Assembly: GCF_033097365.1 (NCBI RefSeq)
Contig: NZ_AP028461.1
Span: 5,146,001 to 5,210,000, forward strand
DNA from: Actinoplanes sichuanensis
Lineage (GTDB): Bacteria > Actinomycetota > Actinomycetes > Mycobacteriales > Micromonosporaceae
Direction of reading: 5' to 3'
Length of the DNA: 64,000 nt
Position 1 is the first letter of the stretch. Each line of letters opens with the position of its first letter. The position numbers and the translations under genes are program-made. This document shows positions 1 through 9,516 of this stretch, in pieces. The notes beneath the pieces are model-generated. The model had not been told where the DNA came from and did no database searches. It saw only the letters and a program-made list of their open reading frames with translations.

Positions 1-991
1 GGTGGTCGAGGTGGATCCGGCCGCGCAGGGGGTCGCCTCGCAGGAATCGGGCGATCTCCGCGGTGGCGAACTCGCCGAGGCGGCGCACCTCCGGGCCCTC
101 GGCTCCGGCCAAGTGCGGGGTGATGAAGACGTTGTCCAGGGCGAACAGTGGATGGTCGGTCGGCAGGGGTTCGGGGTCGGTGACGTCGAGCAGGGCGGAG
201 ATCCGGCCCGTGACGCATTCGGCGACCAGTGCGGCCGTGTCGATCAGGGCGCCCCGGGCGGTGTTGATGACGACGGCGCCGTCCGGGAGCAGGGCCAGGC
301 GGCGGGCGTCGAGCAGGTGGCGGGTCTCCGGCAGGGCTGGGGCGTGCAGGCTGAGCAGGTCGCTGTGGGCGCAGAGGGTGTCGAGGTCGCGTAGTTCGGC
401 GCCGAGCGACCGGGCCTGACTCGCGGTGACGTGCGGGTCGGCCAGCAGCACGGTGGCGTCGATGTCGCGGAGTCGTTCCAGGACGAGGCGGCCGATGCGG
501 GAGGCGCCGACGATGCCGATCGTGGAGCCGAGCAGGCCGGGACCGCGGTCGGCGGGCCAGCCACCGGCCGGGCGGGGTGCGGCGTAGCGGCGGGCGCGGG
601 TGAACGCCGCCTTGGCGCCCAGGGTCAGGGCGGCCATGGTGAATTCGGCGACCGGCAGGGCGTTGGCCTGAGCGGCCGAGGTGACGACGATGCCATGTTC
701 GAAGACCGCTTCGTCGACATGCCGTTTGACGGTCCCGGCAGCATGCACGACGGCCCGCAGGCGGGGCGCGGCGGCCAGCACGCCACTGTCGATGCGGGGC
801 GCTCCCCAGCCGCTGATCAGGATCTCCGCGTCGGCGAGAGCGGCTCGGGCGGCCGGCGAGTCGAACGTGGTGAACGTGACCGCGGGGTCGAGGCGGACCA
901 GCCGGCGGAGGCGGTCGAGGACGGGTACGGGGAACGCTTCCTGTCGGGCTCGCTCGGAGAGCGCGAAGACCGCGGTGGGTCGATGGGGCAC
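1..991 (-). CDS. D-2-hydroxyacid dehydrogenase (PGDH-like), 3' end outside window
   Basis: This is an NAD-dependent 2-hydroxyacid dehydrogenase, cytoplasmic, cut at its C-terminus by the window start. Translated on the minus strand it shows the nucleotide-binding stretch STIGIVGASRIGR and the catalytic Arg in NTARGAL, Glu in TDPEP and His in TPHLAG, all typical of the family. I chose the GTG at 991 because GGAGG lies 8 nt upstream; a GTG at 1000 overlaps that ribosome site. A LacI-type palindrome lies just upstream, so it probably belongs to the sugar-polymer regulon that includes the divergent ABC importer. The substrate is unknown; in such loci these enzymes may reduce a keto-acid released from uronic-acid sugars (inference). 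Confidence 0.85.
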   Translation of the reverse strand, partial: MPHRPTAVFALSERARQEAFPVPVLDRLRRLVRLDPAVTFTTFDSPAARAALADAEILISGWGAPRIDSGVLAAAPRLRAVVHAAGTVKRHVDEAVFEHGIVVTSAAQANALPVAEFTMAALTLGAKAAFTRARRYAAPRPAGGWPADRGPGLLGSTIGIVGASRIGRLVLERLRDIDATVLLADPHVTASQARSLGAELRDLDTLCAHSDLLSLHAPALPETRHLLDARRLALLPDGAVVINTARGALIDTAALVAECVTGRISALLDVTDPEPLPTDHPLFALDNVFITPHLAGAEGPEVRRLGEFATAEIARFLRGDPLRGRIHLDH

Positions 992-1008
992 GTCGGGCAC
1001 CTCCAGAT

Positions 1009-1022
1009 GTTTAAACGTTTTC
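1009..1022. promoter_or_regulatory. LacI-type operator A
   Basis: GTTTAAACGTTTTC is centred on a CG and closely matches four other sites near the LacI, DUF2264, PcRGLX and ABC genes. It sits just upstream of the hydroxyacid dehydrogenase ribosome site, where a bound repressor would block transcription. Binding by the LacI protein at 9517-10581 is inferred. Confidence 0.6.
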
Positions 1023-1086
1023 TAGCACAGGCGGCACACTCCGCCCAGCCCGCGGACTAAGTCCAGCAAGCGAGCGCGGGAAACTC

Positions 1087-1115
1087 TTGACCGTCGATTG
1101 AAAGCGTTTTATCTT
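1087..1115 (+). promoter_or_regulatory. Sigma70-like promoter with embedded LacI-type operator B
   Basis: TTGACC (1087-1092) and TATCTT (1110-1115) are spaced by 17 nt, a good primary-sigma promoter for the ABC importer operon starting at 1187. The spacer and -10 region contain TTGAAAGCGTTTTAT (1098-1112), a LacI/cre-like half-palindrome that matches operator A around its central CG. A repressor bound there would exclude RNA polymerase. Confidence 0.6.
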
Positions 1116-1186
1116 TCTGGCACCTTGTTTCCGCGAGGTTAAAGATCACGACCGCGCGGTCAGAGATCACGAGAGGTGAGGCCCGG

Positions 1187-2164
1187 ATGGTGACGGTTAC
1201 CCCGGCCCCGGCCAGCGCTGACCGGAAACCCGACGAACCGGCTGCCGCGCCCGCTCGCCCCGGGCGGCGCCAGCGCATCCGGGCCGGCCGGGCGCTCTAC
1301 CTGCTGCTCCTGCCCGGGGTGCTGTACTTCCTGGTGTTCCACTACGGAGCGCTGTTCGGCAACGTGCTCGCGTTCCAGGACTACGTGCCGTTCCTGGGGC
1401 TGCGTGACAGCGCCTGGGTGGGGTTCACCCACTTCGAGCGGATGTTCGGCGATCCACTCTTCTGGAGCGCGGTCGGGAACACCGTACTCATCGCGCTGTT
1501 GCAATTGATCTTCTTCTTTCCGGCCCCGCTGGCGCTCGCGCTGCTGCTGCACAGCATCGTCGGCGACACCATCCGCCGGTTCGTGCAGAGCGTGGTCTAC
1601 CTGCCGCACTTCCTGTCCTGGGTGATCGTGGTCGCGCTGTTCCAGCACATGCTCGGCGGCGCCGGGGTGGTCAACGGCTGGCTCGCCGACCTCGGTGTCG
1701 GCGGCATCCAGGTGATCGGCGATCCGGACCTCTACAAGCCGCTCGTGGTCGCGCAGGTGATCTGGAAGGAGTGCGGCTGGGCGACGATCATCTTCCTGGC
1801 CGCACTGGCCAACGTCGACGAGCAGATGTACGAGGCGGCCGCGATCGACGGTGCGTCGTGGTGGCGCCGGCTGTGGCACGTCACGCTGCCGGCCATCCGC
1901 CCGGTGATCATCCTGCTGCTGGTGCTGCGGCTCGGCGAGTTCCTGTCGATCGGCTTCGAGCAGTTCTTCCTGCAACGCCAGTCGGTCGGTGCGGAGGCGG
2001 GCGAGGTGCTCGACACGTTCGTCTACTACACCGGCTTCGCCGCCGGCGACTTCGGCTACGCGGCCGCGGTGGGCCTGTTCAAGGGTGTCATCGGCGTGGC
2101 CCTGATCTACGCGGCCAACCGGGTCGCCCACCGATTCGGCGAACAGGGGATCTACAAATCGTGA
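1187..2164 (+). CDS. ABC importer permease, LplB-like
   Basis: This is a carbohydrate ABC transporter inner-membrane permease (CUT1 class, LplB type) of 325 aa. A hydrophilic N-terminal tail of about 40 residues precedes several membrane segments. The cytoplasmic EAA loop that docks the ATPase is visible as EQMYEAAAIDGA followed by a conserved LP. The ATG start follows GAGAGGTGAGG. Its stop overlaps the GTG start of the partner permease (GTGA). With the next two genes it forms an lplB-lplC-lplA-like operon, the set found beside yetA in Bacillus subtilis. No ATP-binding subunit is encoded here, so a shared MsmX-type ATPase elsewhere in the genome is expected. Confidence 0.9.
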   Translation: MVTVTPAPASADRKPDEPAAAPARPGRRQRIRAGRALYLLLLPGVLYFLVFHYGALFGNVLAFQDYVPFLGLRDSAWVGFTHFERMFGDPLFWSAVGNTVLIALLQLIFFFPAPLALALLLHSIVGDTIRRFVQSVVYLPHFLSWVIVVALFQHMLGGAGVVNGWLADLGVGGIQVIGDPDLYKPLVVAQVIWKECGWATIIFLAALANVDEQMYEAAAIDGASWWRRLWHVTLPAIRPVIILLLVLRLGEFLSIGFEQFFLQRQSVGAEAGEVLDTFVYYTGFAAGDFGYAAAVGLFKGVIGVALIYAANRVAHRFGEQGIYKS

Positions 2165-3045
2165 GCAGGTACGCGTATCCCGCCTGGCAGGGCCGGCCGA
2201 GCCTGGTCGTCCGTACCGCCAAGATCATTGCTCTTGCCGTGATCGTCGCTCTGGTGATCTTCCCGTTGTGGGCGGTCGTGTCGACCAGCCTGGCCGACCC
2301 GCAGCAGGTCATCGACAACGGCGGCTGGGTGATCTGGCCGTCGCAGTGGGACGCCGGCGCCTACCGGGAGATCCTCGACGGCGGCATCGTCACCCGTGCC
2401 CTGCTGGTCAGCGCCGGCATCACCGCGGTCGGCACGACCCTGAGCCTGACCTGCACGATCGGTCTGGCTTACGCACTTTCCCGACCGAGGTTGTACGGCG
2501 GGAAGCCCCTCCTGCTACTGGTGCTCTTCACGTTCCTCTTCCCGCCCGGCATGGTGCCGTTGTTCCTGGTGGTCAACGGGGTCGGCCTGTTCGACCAGTA
2601 CGCGGCCCTGGTCCTGCCGTTCCTGATCAACGTGTTCAACCTGGTCGTGATGCGCGGCTTCTTCCAGTCCATCCCGGAGGAGCTGCTGGAAGCGGCCCGG
2701 CTCGACGGCGCCGGCGAGTTCGCGATGCTGCGCCGGATCGTGCTGCCGCTGTCCAAGGCGGTGATCGCGGTGGTCGGCCTGTTCTACGCGGTCGCCTACT
2801 GGAACCGGTTCTTCGAGGCGATCATCTACTTCAACGACCAGACGAAGTGGCCGATCGGCACCGTCCTGCGCCAGTACGTCACCGGCGGCGCCGCCCTGGC
2901 CGAGGGCGGCGAGGGCACCGTCTCCTCCCCGCAGTCCATTCAGATGGCCGTCGTCGTGCTGGCCACGCTGCCGATCGTCTGCGTCTACCCGTTCCTGCAG
3001 CGCTACTTCGTCAAGGGCGTCCTGACGGGGGCCCTCAAATCCTGA
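2161..3045 (+). CDS. ABC importer permease, LplC-like
   Basis: This is the second integral-membrane subunit of the carbohydrate importer, 294 aa, with about six hydrophobic segments. The EAA loop reads EELLEAARLDGAGEF. It starts at a GTG that overlaps the preceding stop codon, indicating translational coupling. It would pair with the LplB-like subunit to form the pore for an oligosaccharide delivered by the lipoprotein encoded next. Family membership is clear; the substrate is inferred from the locus (oligosaccharides from rhamnogalacturonan-type pectin). Confidence 0.9.
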   Translation: MSRYAYPAWQGRPSLVVRTAKIIALAVIVALVIFPLWAVVSTSLADPQQVIDNGGWVIWPSQWDAGAYREILDGGIVTRALLVSAGITAVGTTLSLTCTIGLAYALSRPRLYGGKPLLLLVLFTFLFPPGMVPLFLVVNGVGLFDQYAALVLPFLINVFNLVVMRGFFQSIPEELLEAARLDGAGEFAMLRRIVLPLSKAVIAVVGLFYAVAYWNRFFEAIIYFNDQTKWPIGTVLRQYVTGGAALAEGGEGTVSSPQSIQMAVVVLATLPIVCVYPFLQRYFVKGVLTGALKS

Positions 3046-3055
3046 AAGGTTCGCG

Positions 3056-4678
3056 ATGAAGCGACGTTCCCTGCTCCAGTTGACCGGTGCCGGCGCGCTG
3101 GGCGGCCTCGCGGCGTGCAGTGGCGGCGGCTCCGATACCGGCAACGTGGGCAACGCCGGCAAAGACCTGGCCCCGTGGCCCACCTACGTGCCGTTCGCCG
3201 GTCCGCAGCCGGACGCACCGGGTGACGACAGTGTCGGCGTCCAGCCGCTCTACCTCACCTATCCGGCCCAGCTCACCAGCGCGTACACCGAGGCGCCGGG
3301 TGACGGCAGTGAGGTGACCGCAATGGTCGTCACCTATGAGGCGCCGCCGAAACCGCTCGAGCAGAACAGCTTCTGGCAGGAGATCGGTAAGGCACTCAAC
3401 GTCAAGCTGAACGTGGTCGTGGTGCCCGACCCGGAGTACGCGCAGAAGATGACCACGCTGATGGCCGCCGGCGGCGATCTGCCGGACATCGTGATGTTCA
3501 CCAACCTCAACCTGCCGCGCCGGGCCGAGTTCATCCAGCGCGGCTGCGCCGACATCTCCGACCTGGTCGCCGGGGACGCGGTCAAACAGTTCCCGGGCAT
3601 CGCGAACATCCCGACCTACGCGTGGAAGGGCATGGGCCGCATCGGCGGGCGCATCTACGGCGTACCGCTGGAACGCCCGATGCCCGCGAACAGCATGTTC
3701 GTCAACCGCACCCGCCTGGACGAGGTGAAGGCCCCGGTCGACTGGAACCACGACCAGTACCTGTCGGCGATGCGCGACCTCAGCTCCGGCCGCCGCTGGG
3801 GCACCGGCTGGTACAAGACCCTCTTCACCGGGCTGGGCGGCATCACCTACCACGCCGGGACGTGGGGTGCACCGAACATCTGGGCGGTGCAGGGCGGCGC
3901 GTTCACCCACACCGCGGCGACCCCGCAGTTCGAGCAGGCGCTCGGCGTGATGCGGGAACTGACCAGCGCGGCCACCCACTATCCGGACAGCCTGACGGCG
4001 AGTTCGACGGACATGCAGAACAATTTCTACAACGGTACGGTCGCCAGCCTCCCGAACGGGTTCGGTGCCCTCGCCCTGCCCAACCTGCAGAAGATCGGCA
4101 ACCGATACACACTCGGACTGGCCCGGCCGTACTCGGCACAGGCCACCCCGTGGCGCAGCCTCGGCAACTTCGGGTTCGCCACGTTCAAGAAGGCCGCCCC
4201 GGAACGTCTCAAGGTGCTGCTGCGGATCGTCGACCATCTCAGCTCCCCGTTCGGCACCAAGGAGTACGAGCTGATCAACTACGGGGTGGAGGGTAGGCAC
4301 TTCACCAAGGAGAACGGGGTCATCACCACCACCGAGCTGTACAAGTCGGAGAACAGCTCGACCCTGCCGATCCGCTACATCGGCACCGCGCCGACCGTCC
4401 TGCACCTGCCCGGCTATCCGGAGGTGGCGCAGGCCGCCCACGAGTGGGAGAAGGCGGTGATGCCCCGCAGCATCGCCCAGCCCGCGGCCGGACTGCAGTC
4501 GGCCACCCAGTCCAGCAAGGGCGCCCAGCTCGACCAGATCCTCGGCGACGGGATCGCCGCGATCACCTTCGGCCGCAAGCCGGTGTCGTCGTGGAAGGAG
4601 ACGCTCACCCAGTGGAAGGCGGCCGGCGGCGACCAGCTGGCCGAGGAGTTCGCCAAGGAGTACCAGGCCGCCTCCTGA
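3056..4678 (+). CDS. Extracellular sugar-binding lipoprotein, LplA-like
   Basis: This is the extracellular solute-binding protein of the ABC importer, 540 aa, the large size typical of LplA/YtcQ-type proteins. The N-terminus MKRRSLLQLTGAGALGGLAAC combines an RR motif with a lipobox ending at Cys21, so it is probably a lipoprotein and possibly Tat-exported. Export in a folded state is unusual but known in actinobacteria. The start has an AAAGGT ribosome site. It lies 10 nt after the second permease and is the last gene of the operon. It should capture the oligosaccharide; the ligand cannot be read from sequence. Confidence 0.88.
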   Translation: MKRRSLLQLTGAGALGGLAACSGGGSDTGNVGNAGKDLAPWPTYVPFAGPQPDAPGDDSVGVQPLYLTYPAQLTSAYTEAPGDGSEVTAMVVTYEAPPKPLEQNSFWQEIGKALNVKLNVVVVPDPEYAQKMTTLMAAGGDLPDIVMFTNLNLPRRAEFIQRGCADISDLVAGDAVKQFPGIANIPTYAWKGMGRIGGRIYGVPLERPMPANSMFVNRTRLDEVKAPVDWNHDQYLSAMRDLSSGRRWGTGWYKTLFTGLGGITYHAGTWGAPNIWAVQGGAFTHTAATPQFEQALGVMRELTSAATHYPDSLTASSTDMQNNFYNGTVASLPNGFGALALPNLQKIGNRYTLGLARPYSAQATPWRSLGNFGFATFKKAAPERLKVLLRIVDHLSSPFGTKEYELINYGVEGRHFTKENGVITTTELYKSENSSTLPIRYIGTAPTVLHLPGYPEVAQAAHEWEKAVMPRSIAQPAAGLQSATQSSKGAQLDQILGDGIAAITFGRKPVSSWKETLTQWKAAGGDQLAEEFAKEYQAAS

Positions 4679-4733
4679 CCACCCCACTCGCTGCGCGGCG
4701 TCGTCTCGCGAGCGCTCGCTACAGTCACGGACC

Positions 4734-5291
4734 ATGAAGCGGGTATTGATCACTCTGGTTGTGGTGGCGGTTCTGGGGATCGCGGCCATCGGGGTGTACG
4801 GGCAGGTCCGCCGGATGAACCGGGAAGCCGCTCGGCAGGCGACCATCGATCGGTTCGTCGCCACCCACCCGCTGGAGACGACCGCGGCGGCGATCGACTG
4901 GGAGCGGCGCCACGGGCGGGCGACGCACTTCGCCCTGGTGCCGCAGAACAGGCCGCCGGCCCTGGTCCGGATGGATCCGTCCGAGTCACTGGTCGATGGC
5001 GGGGTCACCGACATCTACACATACGACGGTCTCAAGGTCGTCGTGAACTTCACGGCCGTCCCGGGTGCGCATCCGTGCGGCGATCAGCCCTGCATCCGGG
5101 ACGCCGACTTCACCGTCCGCACCGAGGACGCGCCGAGTCTGCAGCACGCGGCCGTCTGGATCACCGGCGCCACGTCACCCGTCCCGGCCGAGATCCGGCA
5201 GTTCTGGGCGAAGACCGCCTGGGTGCCGATCGCCGACGCGCAGTGGTACATCGAGCTGGCGGAGAAGGGCTCGATCACCCTCCCCGACTGA
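4734..5291 (+). CDS. Membrane-anchored hypothetical protein
   Basis: I do not recognise a family for this 185-aa protein. It begins MKRVLITLVVVAVLGIAAIGVYG, an N-terminal membrane anchor or uncleaved signal. About 150 polar residues follow that probably lie outside the membrane, with a close Cys pair (HPCGDQPC) that could form a disulfide. A 12-bp palindrome, GCGAGCGCTCGC (4708-4719), lies between the ABC operon and this gene, so it may be transcribed separately. It is convergent with the gene ending at 5308. Confidence 0.65.
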   Translation: MKRVLITLVVVAVLGIAAIGVYGQVRRMNREAARQATIDRFVATHPLETTAAAIDWERRHGRATHFALVPQNRPPALVRMDPSESLVDGGVTDIYTYDGLKVVVNFTAVPGAHPCGDQPCIRDADFTVRTEDAPSLQHAAVWITGATSPVPAEIRQFWAKTAWVPIADAQWYIELAEKGSITLPD

Positions 5292-5307
5292 CCGAGAAAG
5301 GTCCGCG

Positions 5308-6042
5308 TCAGGCGGCGGCGTCCAGCACGAAGGAGCCGTCCGTGGTGTTCAGGCGGAACGGGCGGATCCTGGTTCGAGCCAGTCTCGGGCCGACACTCGG
5401 CAGTGTGCGGCCGCGCACGTGCGCGGTGACGAACAACGAGCCGGTCAGAGTCGCGGTGGTCTTCGGCCGCTCGATGACGGCGAACACGGTACGGCTGGTG
5501 GAGAGCAGGGGCTGACCGGTCGCGGCGAGGAAGGTCCAGCCGAAGCAACCCGTCCCACGACCACGGGTGGTGATGACCGGCTGGAGTTCCTGATAGCGGA
5601 ACACCCGCCCGGTCTCGACGCCGGGCGCCCCGGGCACGCCGACGAAGGTGAGATCGACGTCCACCGAGAAGGTACGCGACCGTTCGACGTCGATCGGCGT
5701 GCTGACGGTGTCCGGCCACAGGCTGCGAGCGATCACCCCCGGCGTGTCCAGGGTGACGACGTAGTCGGCCTGCACGTACCGGCGACTGCCCGGCAACGGA
5801 TCGAGATCGAAGGGGAACTCGACGATGTCGAAGGCGAGCCCGTTGATGTCGGGTCGCCGTCTGGTGAGGGCCGGCAGATCGTCGAGTGCGAGCGGGTAGA
5901 CCGTCAGGTGACCGAAACCGACCCCGCCCTCGTCGATCAGCCGTGGCCGGTCGCCGGGGCCCAGGGTCTGGCTCTCCGAGTAGAGCTTCTCGTGACCGGC
6001 GACGGCGTCGGCCGGCAGCGGACCCGCGGCAATGGTGATCAT
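5308..6042 (-). CDS. Hypothetical partner of the CHAT protease
   Basis: This is a 244-aa soluble protein without a signal peptide or recognised domain; it looks rich in beta strands. Its ATG lies one base after the TGA of the CHAT protease gene, so the two are co-transcribed and probably translationally coupled. In known caspase-like systems the gene next to a CHAT protease is often its substrate or effector (for example Csx30 in CRISPR-Craspase, gasdermins near caspase-like proteases). That role here is inference only. A cleavage substrate, a regulator or a structural partner are all possible. Confidence 0.6.
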   Translation of the reverse strand: MITIAAGPLPADAVAGHEKLYSESQTLGPGDRPRLIDEGGVGFGHLTVYPLALDDLPALTRRRPDINGLAFDIVEFPFDLDPLPGSRRYVQADYVVTLDTPGVIARSLWPDTVSTPIDVERSRTFSVDVDLTFVGVPGAPGVETGRVFRYQELQPVITTRGRGTGCFGWTFLAATGQPLLSTSRTVFAVIERPKTTATLTGSLFVTAHVRGRTLPSVGPRLARTRIRPFRLNTTDGSFVLDAAA

Positions 6043-6043
6043 G

Positions 6044-9000
6044 TCAGTCTCCGGTCCCGTAAAGCATGAAAGGCAGCGACATCGCGCTGTCGCCGGCGAA
6101 ATCCGTCATCAGGTCACACAGTGCGGTGCGGAACGCCTCGTCGGTCCGTTCCCCGTGACGCCAGAGTTCGAGGAATCGGTAGACCATGGTCAGCGCCGCC
6201 TCCTCCTCCGCCCGGTACATGGTGAGGAACAACGCGCTCGCCCCCTCGACCAGGAACGCGCGGCTCATGCCGAGCACACCGTCGCCGGTCACCCGGCCGG
6301 CCCCGCTGTGGCACGCGGACAGCACCAGCAGGGGCGCGTCGAGCCCGAGGCCGGTGACGTCGTCCAGACGCAGCAGCCCGTCGTGGGTCGCCGTCGGGGC
6401 CAGCGCGATGTACGACTCGACCGCCGGGCTGAGGCTGTCCGCGGCCTCGGCATGGGTGGCGAGCAGGACCACACCCGCGGCCGGCCCGGCCCGGCGCAGG
6501 GCCTCGAAGGTCGCCTCGGCTCCGATCCGGATGTCGCGGTCGGATCCCGCGAAGAGGGCGGCCACATCGCCGACGTGGTTCCGTGTCCGGGTCAGCGGAT
6601 TCAACCCGGGCAGCGGCATGGGCTCGGGATCGACCAGGGCGAGCAGACCGCCCGCGCGCAGGTCCGGCCGCTGCCGGTCGAGCAGCCGATCCGCCGGCGA
6701 CAACGCCGGCAGGAAGGTCAGCGCGCGCTGCCTGATCAGCGGTACCCCGGACCGGTCGGGCAGAGCGGCGAACGGCACGCGGAGCAGGAAGAGGTGCGGT
6801 ACGACCGTGATCGGAGCGTCCCCGGCCGACAACGGCAGGAGCGGCCACCAGACGTGCTCCGCGATCCAGGCCAGCCGACCGGTGATGGCCGTCTCGATGC
6901 CGGTCAGCTGATCCGCCGTACCGGACGAGCGCTCCTCGATGAGCCGGTCCAGGTCGGCGACCGCGTCGTTCAGGGTGCTCGTCGCGACCGGGTGCCGCAT
7001 GCACCGGATGTCACCGTCCGGCCGGATCACCCAGGCGACCAGTTCGTCGGGCCGGACGAAATACTCCACCACGCTGTGGCCGAGCCTCGCCACGACCGCG
7101 CGGATCTCCTCCACGCTCGGCACCGGCGTCGGCGCGTCGAGCGGGCCGAGCAGGTCCGCGGTGGCCCGCGCCCGGGCCAGTTCGGCGGCGACGAGCGCCT
7201 CGTCCACCGCATCCAGGTCGAGCAACAGGCCGACCAGCGCGTCGTAGAAATCGAGCGCGTGCTCGACCGCGAGGATCCGGTCCCGGTCCTGGTCCAGTCG
7301 CCCGCGCCATTGCTCGACATAGCCGGACAGCCGGGCGGCGCCGTCACGGTTGCTGCCCCGCCGACTCGTCAGCGCGGCGAGTGGATCGGCCTTGTCGAGG
7401 TACCGTTTCGACTCGGCGATCTGGGCGGCGGCCGAATTGATCGCCACGCCGGTCTCCATCTGCGACCGCAGCAGCTGGGCGAGGCCCGGCACCGCACCCG
7501 CGTCCCGATGGACGGCGTCCAGGAAGCGAGCCTCGGCGGCCTCGATCTCATCGACCGGCGACTGCGGGTGGACACCGCCCGCGAATGTCGCGATCATACC
7601 GTCCCGGGCCACCACCAGGTGCGGAACCACCGCCACCGCCTCGGCGCCGCCGACCGTTGCCGCGGCGACCAGCGCGTGCAACGTCCCGGTCGCCTGTTCC
7701 AGGCCCTCGGCGAGTGCGGTCACGGCGGCCGCGTCCGCACCGGTCGGTCCGGCGACCAGGATGTTCGAAAGCCGGATCAACTCGGCCAGCACGCCGAGCG
7801 ATTCATGCAGCGCGACCCGGAGCGTCCGGAACGCGGCGGTGAGCGTGTCCGGGGCGTGTTCCTCGGCCGCTGCGATGTAGGACGTGAACCCTTCGAGAAC
7901 GCCGGACACCTGACCGAGAGTGTCGGCGATCGGCCGGATCAGGTTACGCACCATCACGTCCGAGGACAGCCGTCGACGGAGCACCACGGCGGATCGCAGA
8001 TGCGTGAGCAGGGCCGGGTAGTCGCGCATCTCGAAAGCGACCCGGACCTGATGGTTCAGGAGCAGGGTGAGACTGATCAGGTCCGGTTCGGTTCCAGTCG
8101 GGCCGGTGGCCGTCCCCGCCTCGACGGCCTCGTTGATCAGTTCGGCCGCTCGCGCCATCAGCGGGGCGGCCTCCGCCTGCCGACCGGCGATCGCGAGATC
8201 CTGGGCGAGAAAACGCAGCGACTCGCGGTCATCGACGGTCATCGACGGCAGGCGGTACGGCTCGGACTCGCGCCGCCAAGCCCGGAACGCCACCTCGCCG
8301 TCCACCCGGTCGACACCGGCCAGCAGGTCGAGCCCGGGCACCAGCCGGACAGCGGCGCCCGAGTCCAGCACGACCAGCCGCGGGCCCGCACACGAAGACG
8401 AACAGCCGGCGGCCGACGGCACCGTCACCGCACCACCCGACCCGATGACCGGCGCCCACCGACCGACGGCGTCCGGGCGCGCGATCTGCTCGCGGAGACG
8501 CTGCACCGTACGCCCACGCAGCGTGCCGACGAAGGTGACCCGCAGGTCGGCCCCGAGTTCGAGCACGCCGCTCACCCGGTGTTCACCCGGCTCGAAATCG
8601 ACGTCGAGCATCGCCTCGTCGATGCGGATTCGCCGGCCGTCCACCCGGTGGTCCGGCACGTCGTCGCCGCGGCCGGTGATGACGATCCGGGAGCCCACGA
8701 CGGTCTCGGCACGGTTCAGACCCTGCGGGTTCCAGATGATCAAAGTCGACGCGGCGGCGTCCTTCACAGCGAAGGTGACCGCGATCCGCCCGGCCTCGTC
8801 GGTCCTCAGGATCAGGCGGCCGGACACCGCGAGATCCCCACTGGACAGGCCGGTGAGGTGGTAGAACGGGAAATCGACGTCCAGCGCGGACACCGGCGCG
8901 GCGTTCGGCAGCGACCCGTCGGGCAGCGGCTCGGTGTCGGCTTCCTCCCGGCTCTCGTCATCGACCGCGGAGAGGGTCGCCCGGGCGTAGGCGACCACCG

Positions 9001-9421
9001 CTCGGGCGCCGAGCACGTGCACGATGTGGACGGTGCTCTCCCCGTCGACGACGAGGCCGTCGAAGGTGTCCCACACTCCGCCGGGGTGACCGGCGGCCGC
9101 CCAGAACCGGAACACCCCATCGCCACGTGACCACCGACCCACGAAGGTGGAGGGCGGAAACGGCTGACACGAGCCGTCGGCACGCCACCGGAACTCCATG
9201 CCGTCCAGGACATCGCGAACCAGACGCGTCTGACGTGCCGAATCGGACAGCCGGAATCCGGCCCCCGGCCGCACCGGCTCCAGAATCCGGAGCTCGGACA
9301 ACGACAGTCGAACACGCCCATCCTGGCCGCTGAGCCCGATCAAGCCAGCCATCCCCAGAGTCGCACGATCAGGGATCCAGCTTTCCAACGATCCGTCATC
9401 CGCGCTACGCCGACGGCACAC
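6044..9421 (-). CDS. CHAT-domain caspase-like protease with helical repeat region
   Basis: This large soluble protein has 1125 aa if started at the GTG at 9421, or 1102 aa from the ATG at 9352. The C-terminal third is a CHAT (caspase HetF associated with TPRs) domain. It shows the catalytic His in LLATHAEAAD (about residue 990) and the Cys in LVLSACHSGAGRV (about 1037). The middle, about 400-750, is helical and TPR-like (for example AGRQAEAAPLMARAAELI). The first about 370 residues are strand-rich and unrecognised. The family cleaves proteins in response to a signal, often in conflict or cell-death pathways. It is directly coupled to the small gene at 5308-6042. Neither start has a strong ribosome site. 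Confidence 0.85.
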   Translation of the reverse strand: MCRRRSADDGSLESWIPDRATLGMAGLIGLSGQDGRVRLSLSELRILEPVRPGAGFRLSDSARQTRLVRDVLDGMEFRWRADGSCQPFPPSTFVGRWSRGDGVFRFWAAAGHPGGVWDTFDGLVVDGESTVHIVHVLGARAVVAYARATLSAVDDESREEADTEPLPDGSLPNAAPVSALDVDFPFYHLTGLSSGDLAVSGRLILRTDEAGRIAVTFAVKDAAASTLIIWNPQGLNRAETVVGSRIVITGRGDDVPDHRVDGRRIRIDEAMLDVDFEPGEHRVSGVLELGADLRVTFVGTLRGRTVQRLREQIARPDAVGRWAPVIGSGGAVTVPSAAGCSSSCAGPRLVVLDSGAAVRLVPGLDLLAGVDRVDGEVAFRAWRRESEPYRLPSMTVDDRESLRFLAQDLAIAGRQAEAAPLMARAAELINEAVEAGTATGPTGTEPDLISLTLLLNHQVRVAFEMRDYPALLTHLRSAVVLRRRLSSDVMVRNLIRPIADTLGQVSGVLEGFTSYIAAAEEHAPDTLTAAFRTLRVALHESLGVLAELIRLSNILVAGPTGADAAAVTALAEGLEQATGTLHALVAAATVGGAEAVAVVPHLVVARDGMIATFAGGVHPQSPVDEIEAAEARFLDAVHRDAGAVPGLAQLLRSQMETGVAINSAAAQIAESKRYLDKADPLAALTSRRGSNRDGAARLSGYVEQWRGRLDQDRDRILAVEHALDFYDALVGLLLDLDAVDEALVAAELARARATADLLGPLDAPTPVPSVEEIRAVVARLGHSVVEYFVRPDELVAWVIRPDGDIRCMRHPVATSTLNDAVADLDRLIEERSSGTADQLTGIETAITGRLAWIAEHVWWPLLPLSAGDAPITVVPHLFLLRVPFAALPDRSGVPLIRQRALTFLPALSPADRLLDRQRPDLRAGGLLALVDPEPMPLPGLNPLTRTRNHVGDVAALFAGSDRDIRIGAEATFEALRRAGPAAGVVLLATHAEAADSLSPAVESYIALAPTATHDGLLRLDDVTGLGLDAPLLVLSACHSGAGRVTGDGVLGMSRAFLVEGASALFLTMYRAEEEAALTMVYRFLELWRHGERTDEAFRTALCDLMTDFAGDSAMSLPFMLYGTGD

Positions 9422-9516
9422 ATTCGACTCAACGGGTCCGGGCCCGCGACGACCCGACGGTTCACGCGGGGGCGGTACCGGCGCTCACCACGGGTGTTCC
9501 ATGCCGGCGGCCGCGT

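Noticed and set aside
6032..9130. Plus-strand open frame of about 1030 codons antisense to the CHAT protease gene
   Set aside because: The composition is typical of antisense frames in GC-rich DNA (Arg/Gln/Asp/Val-rich), with no domain. The minus strand holds recognisable CHAT motifs.
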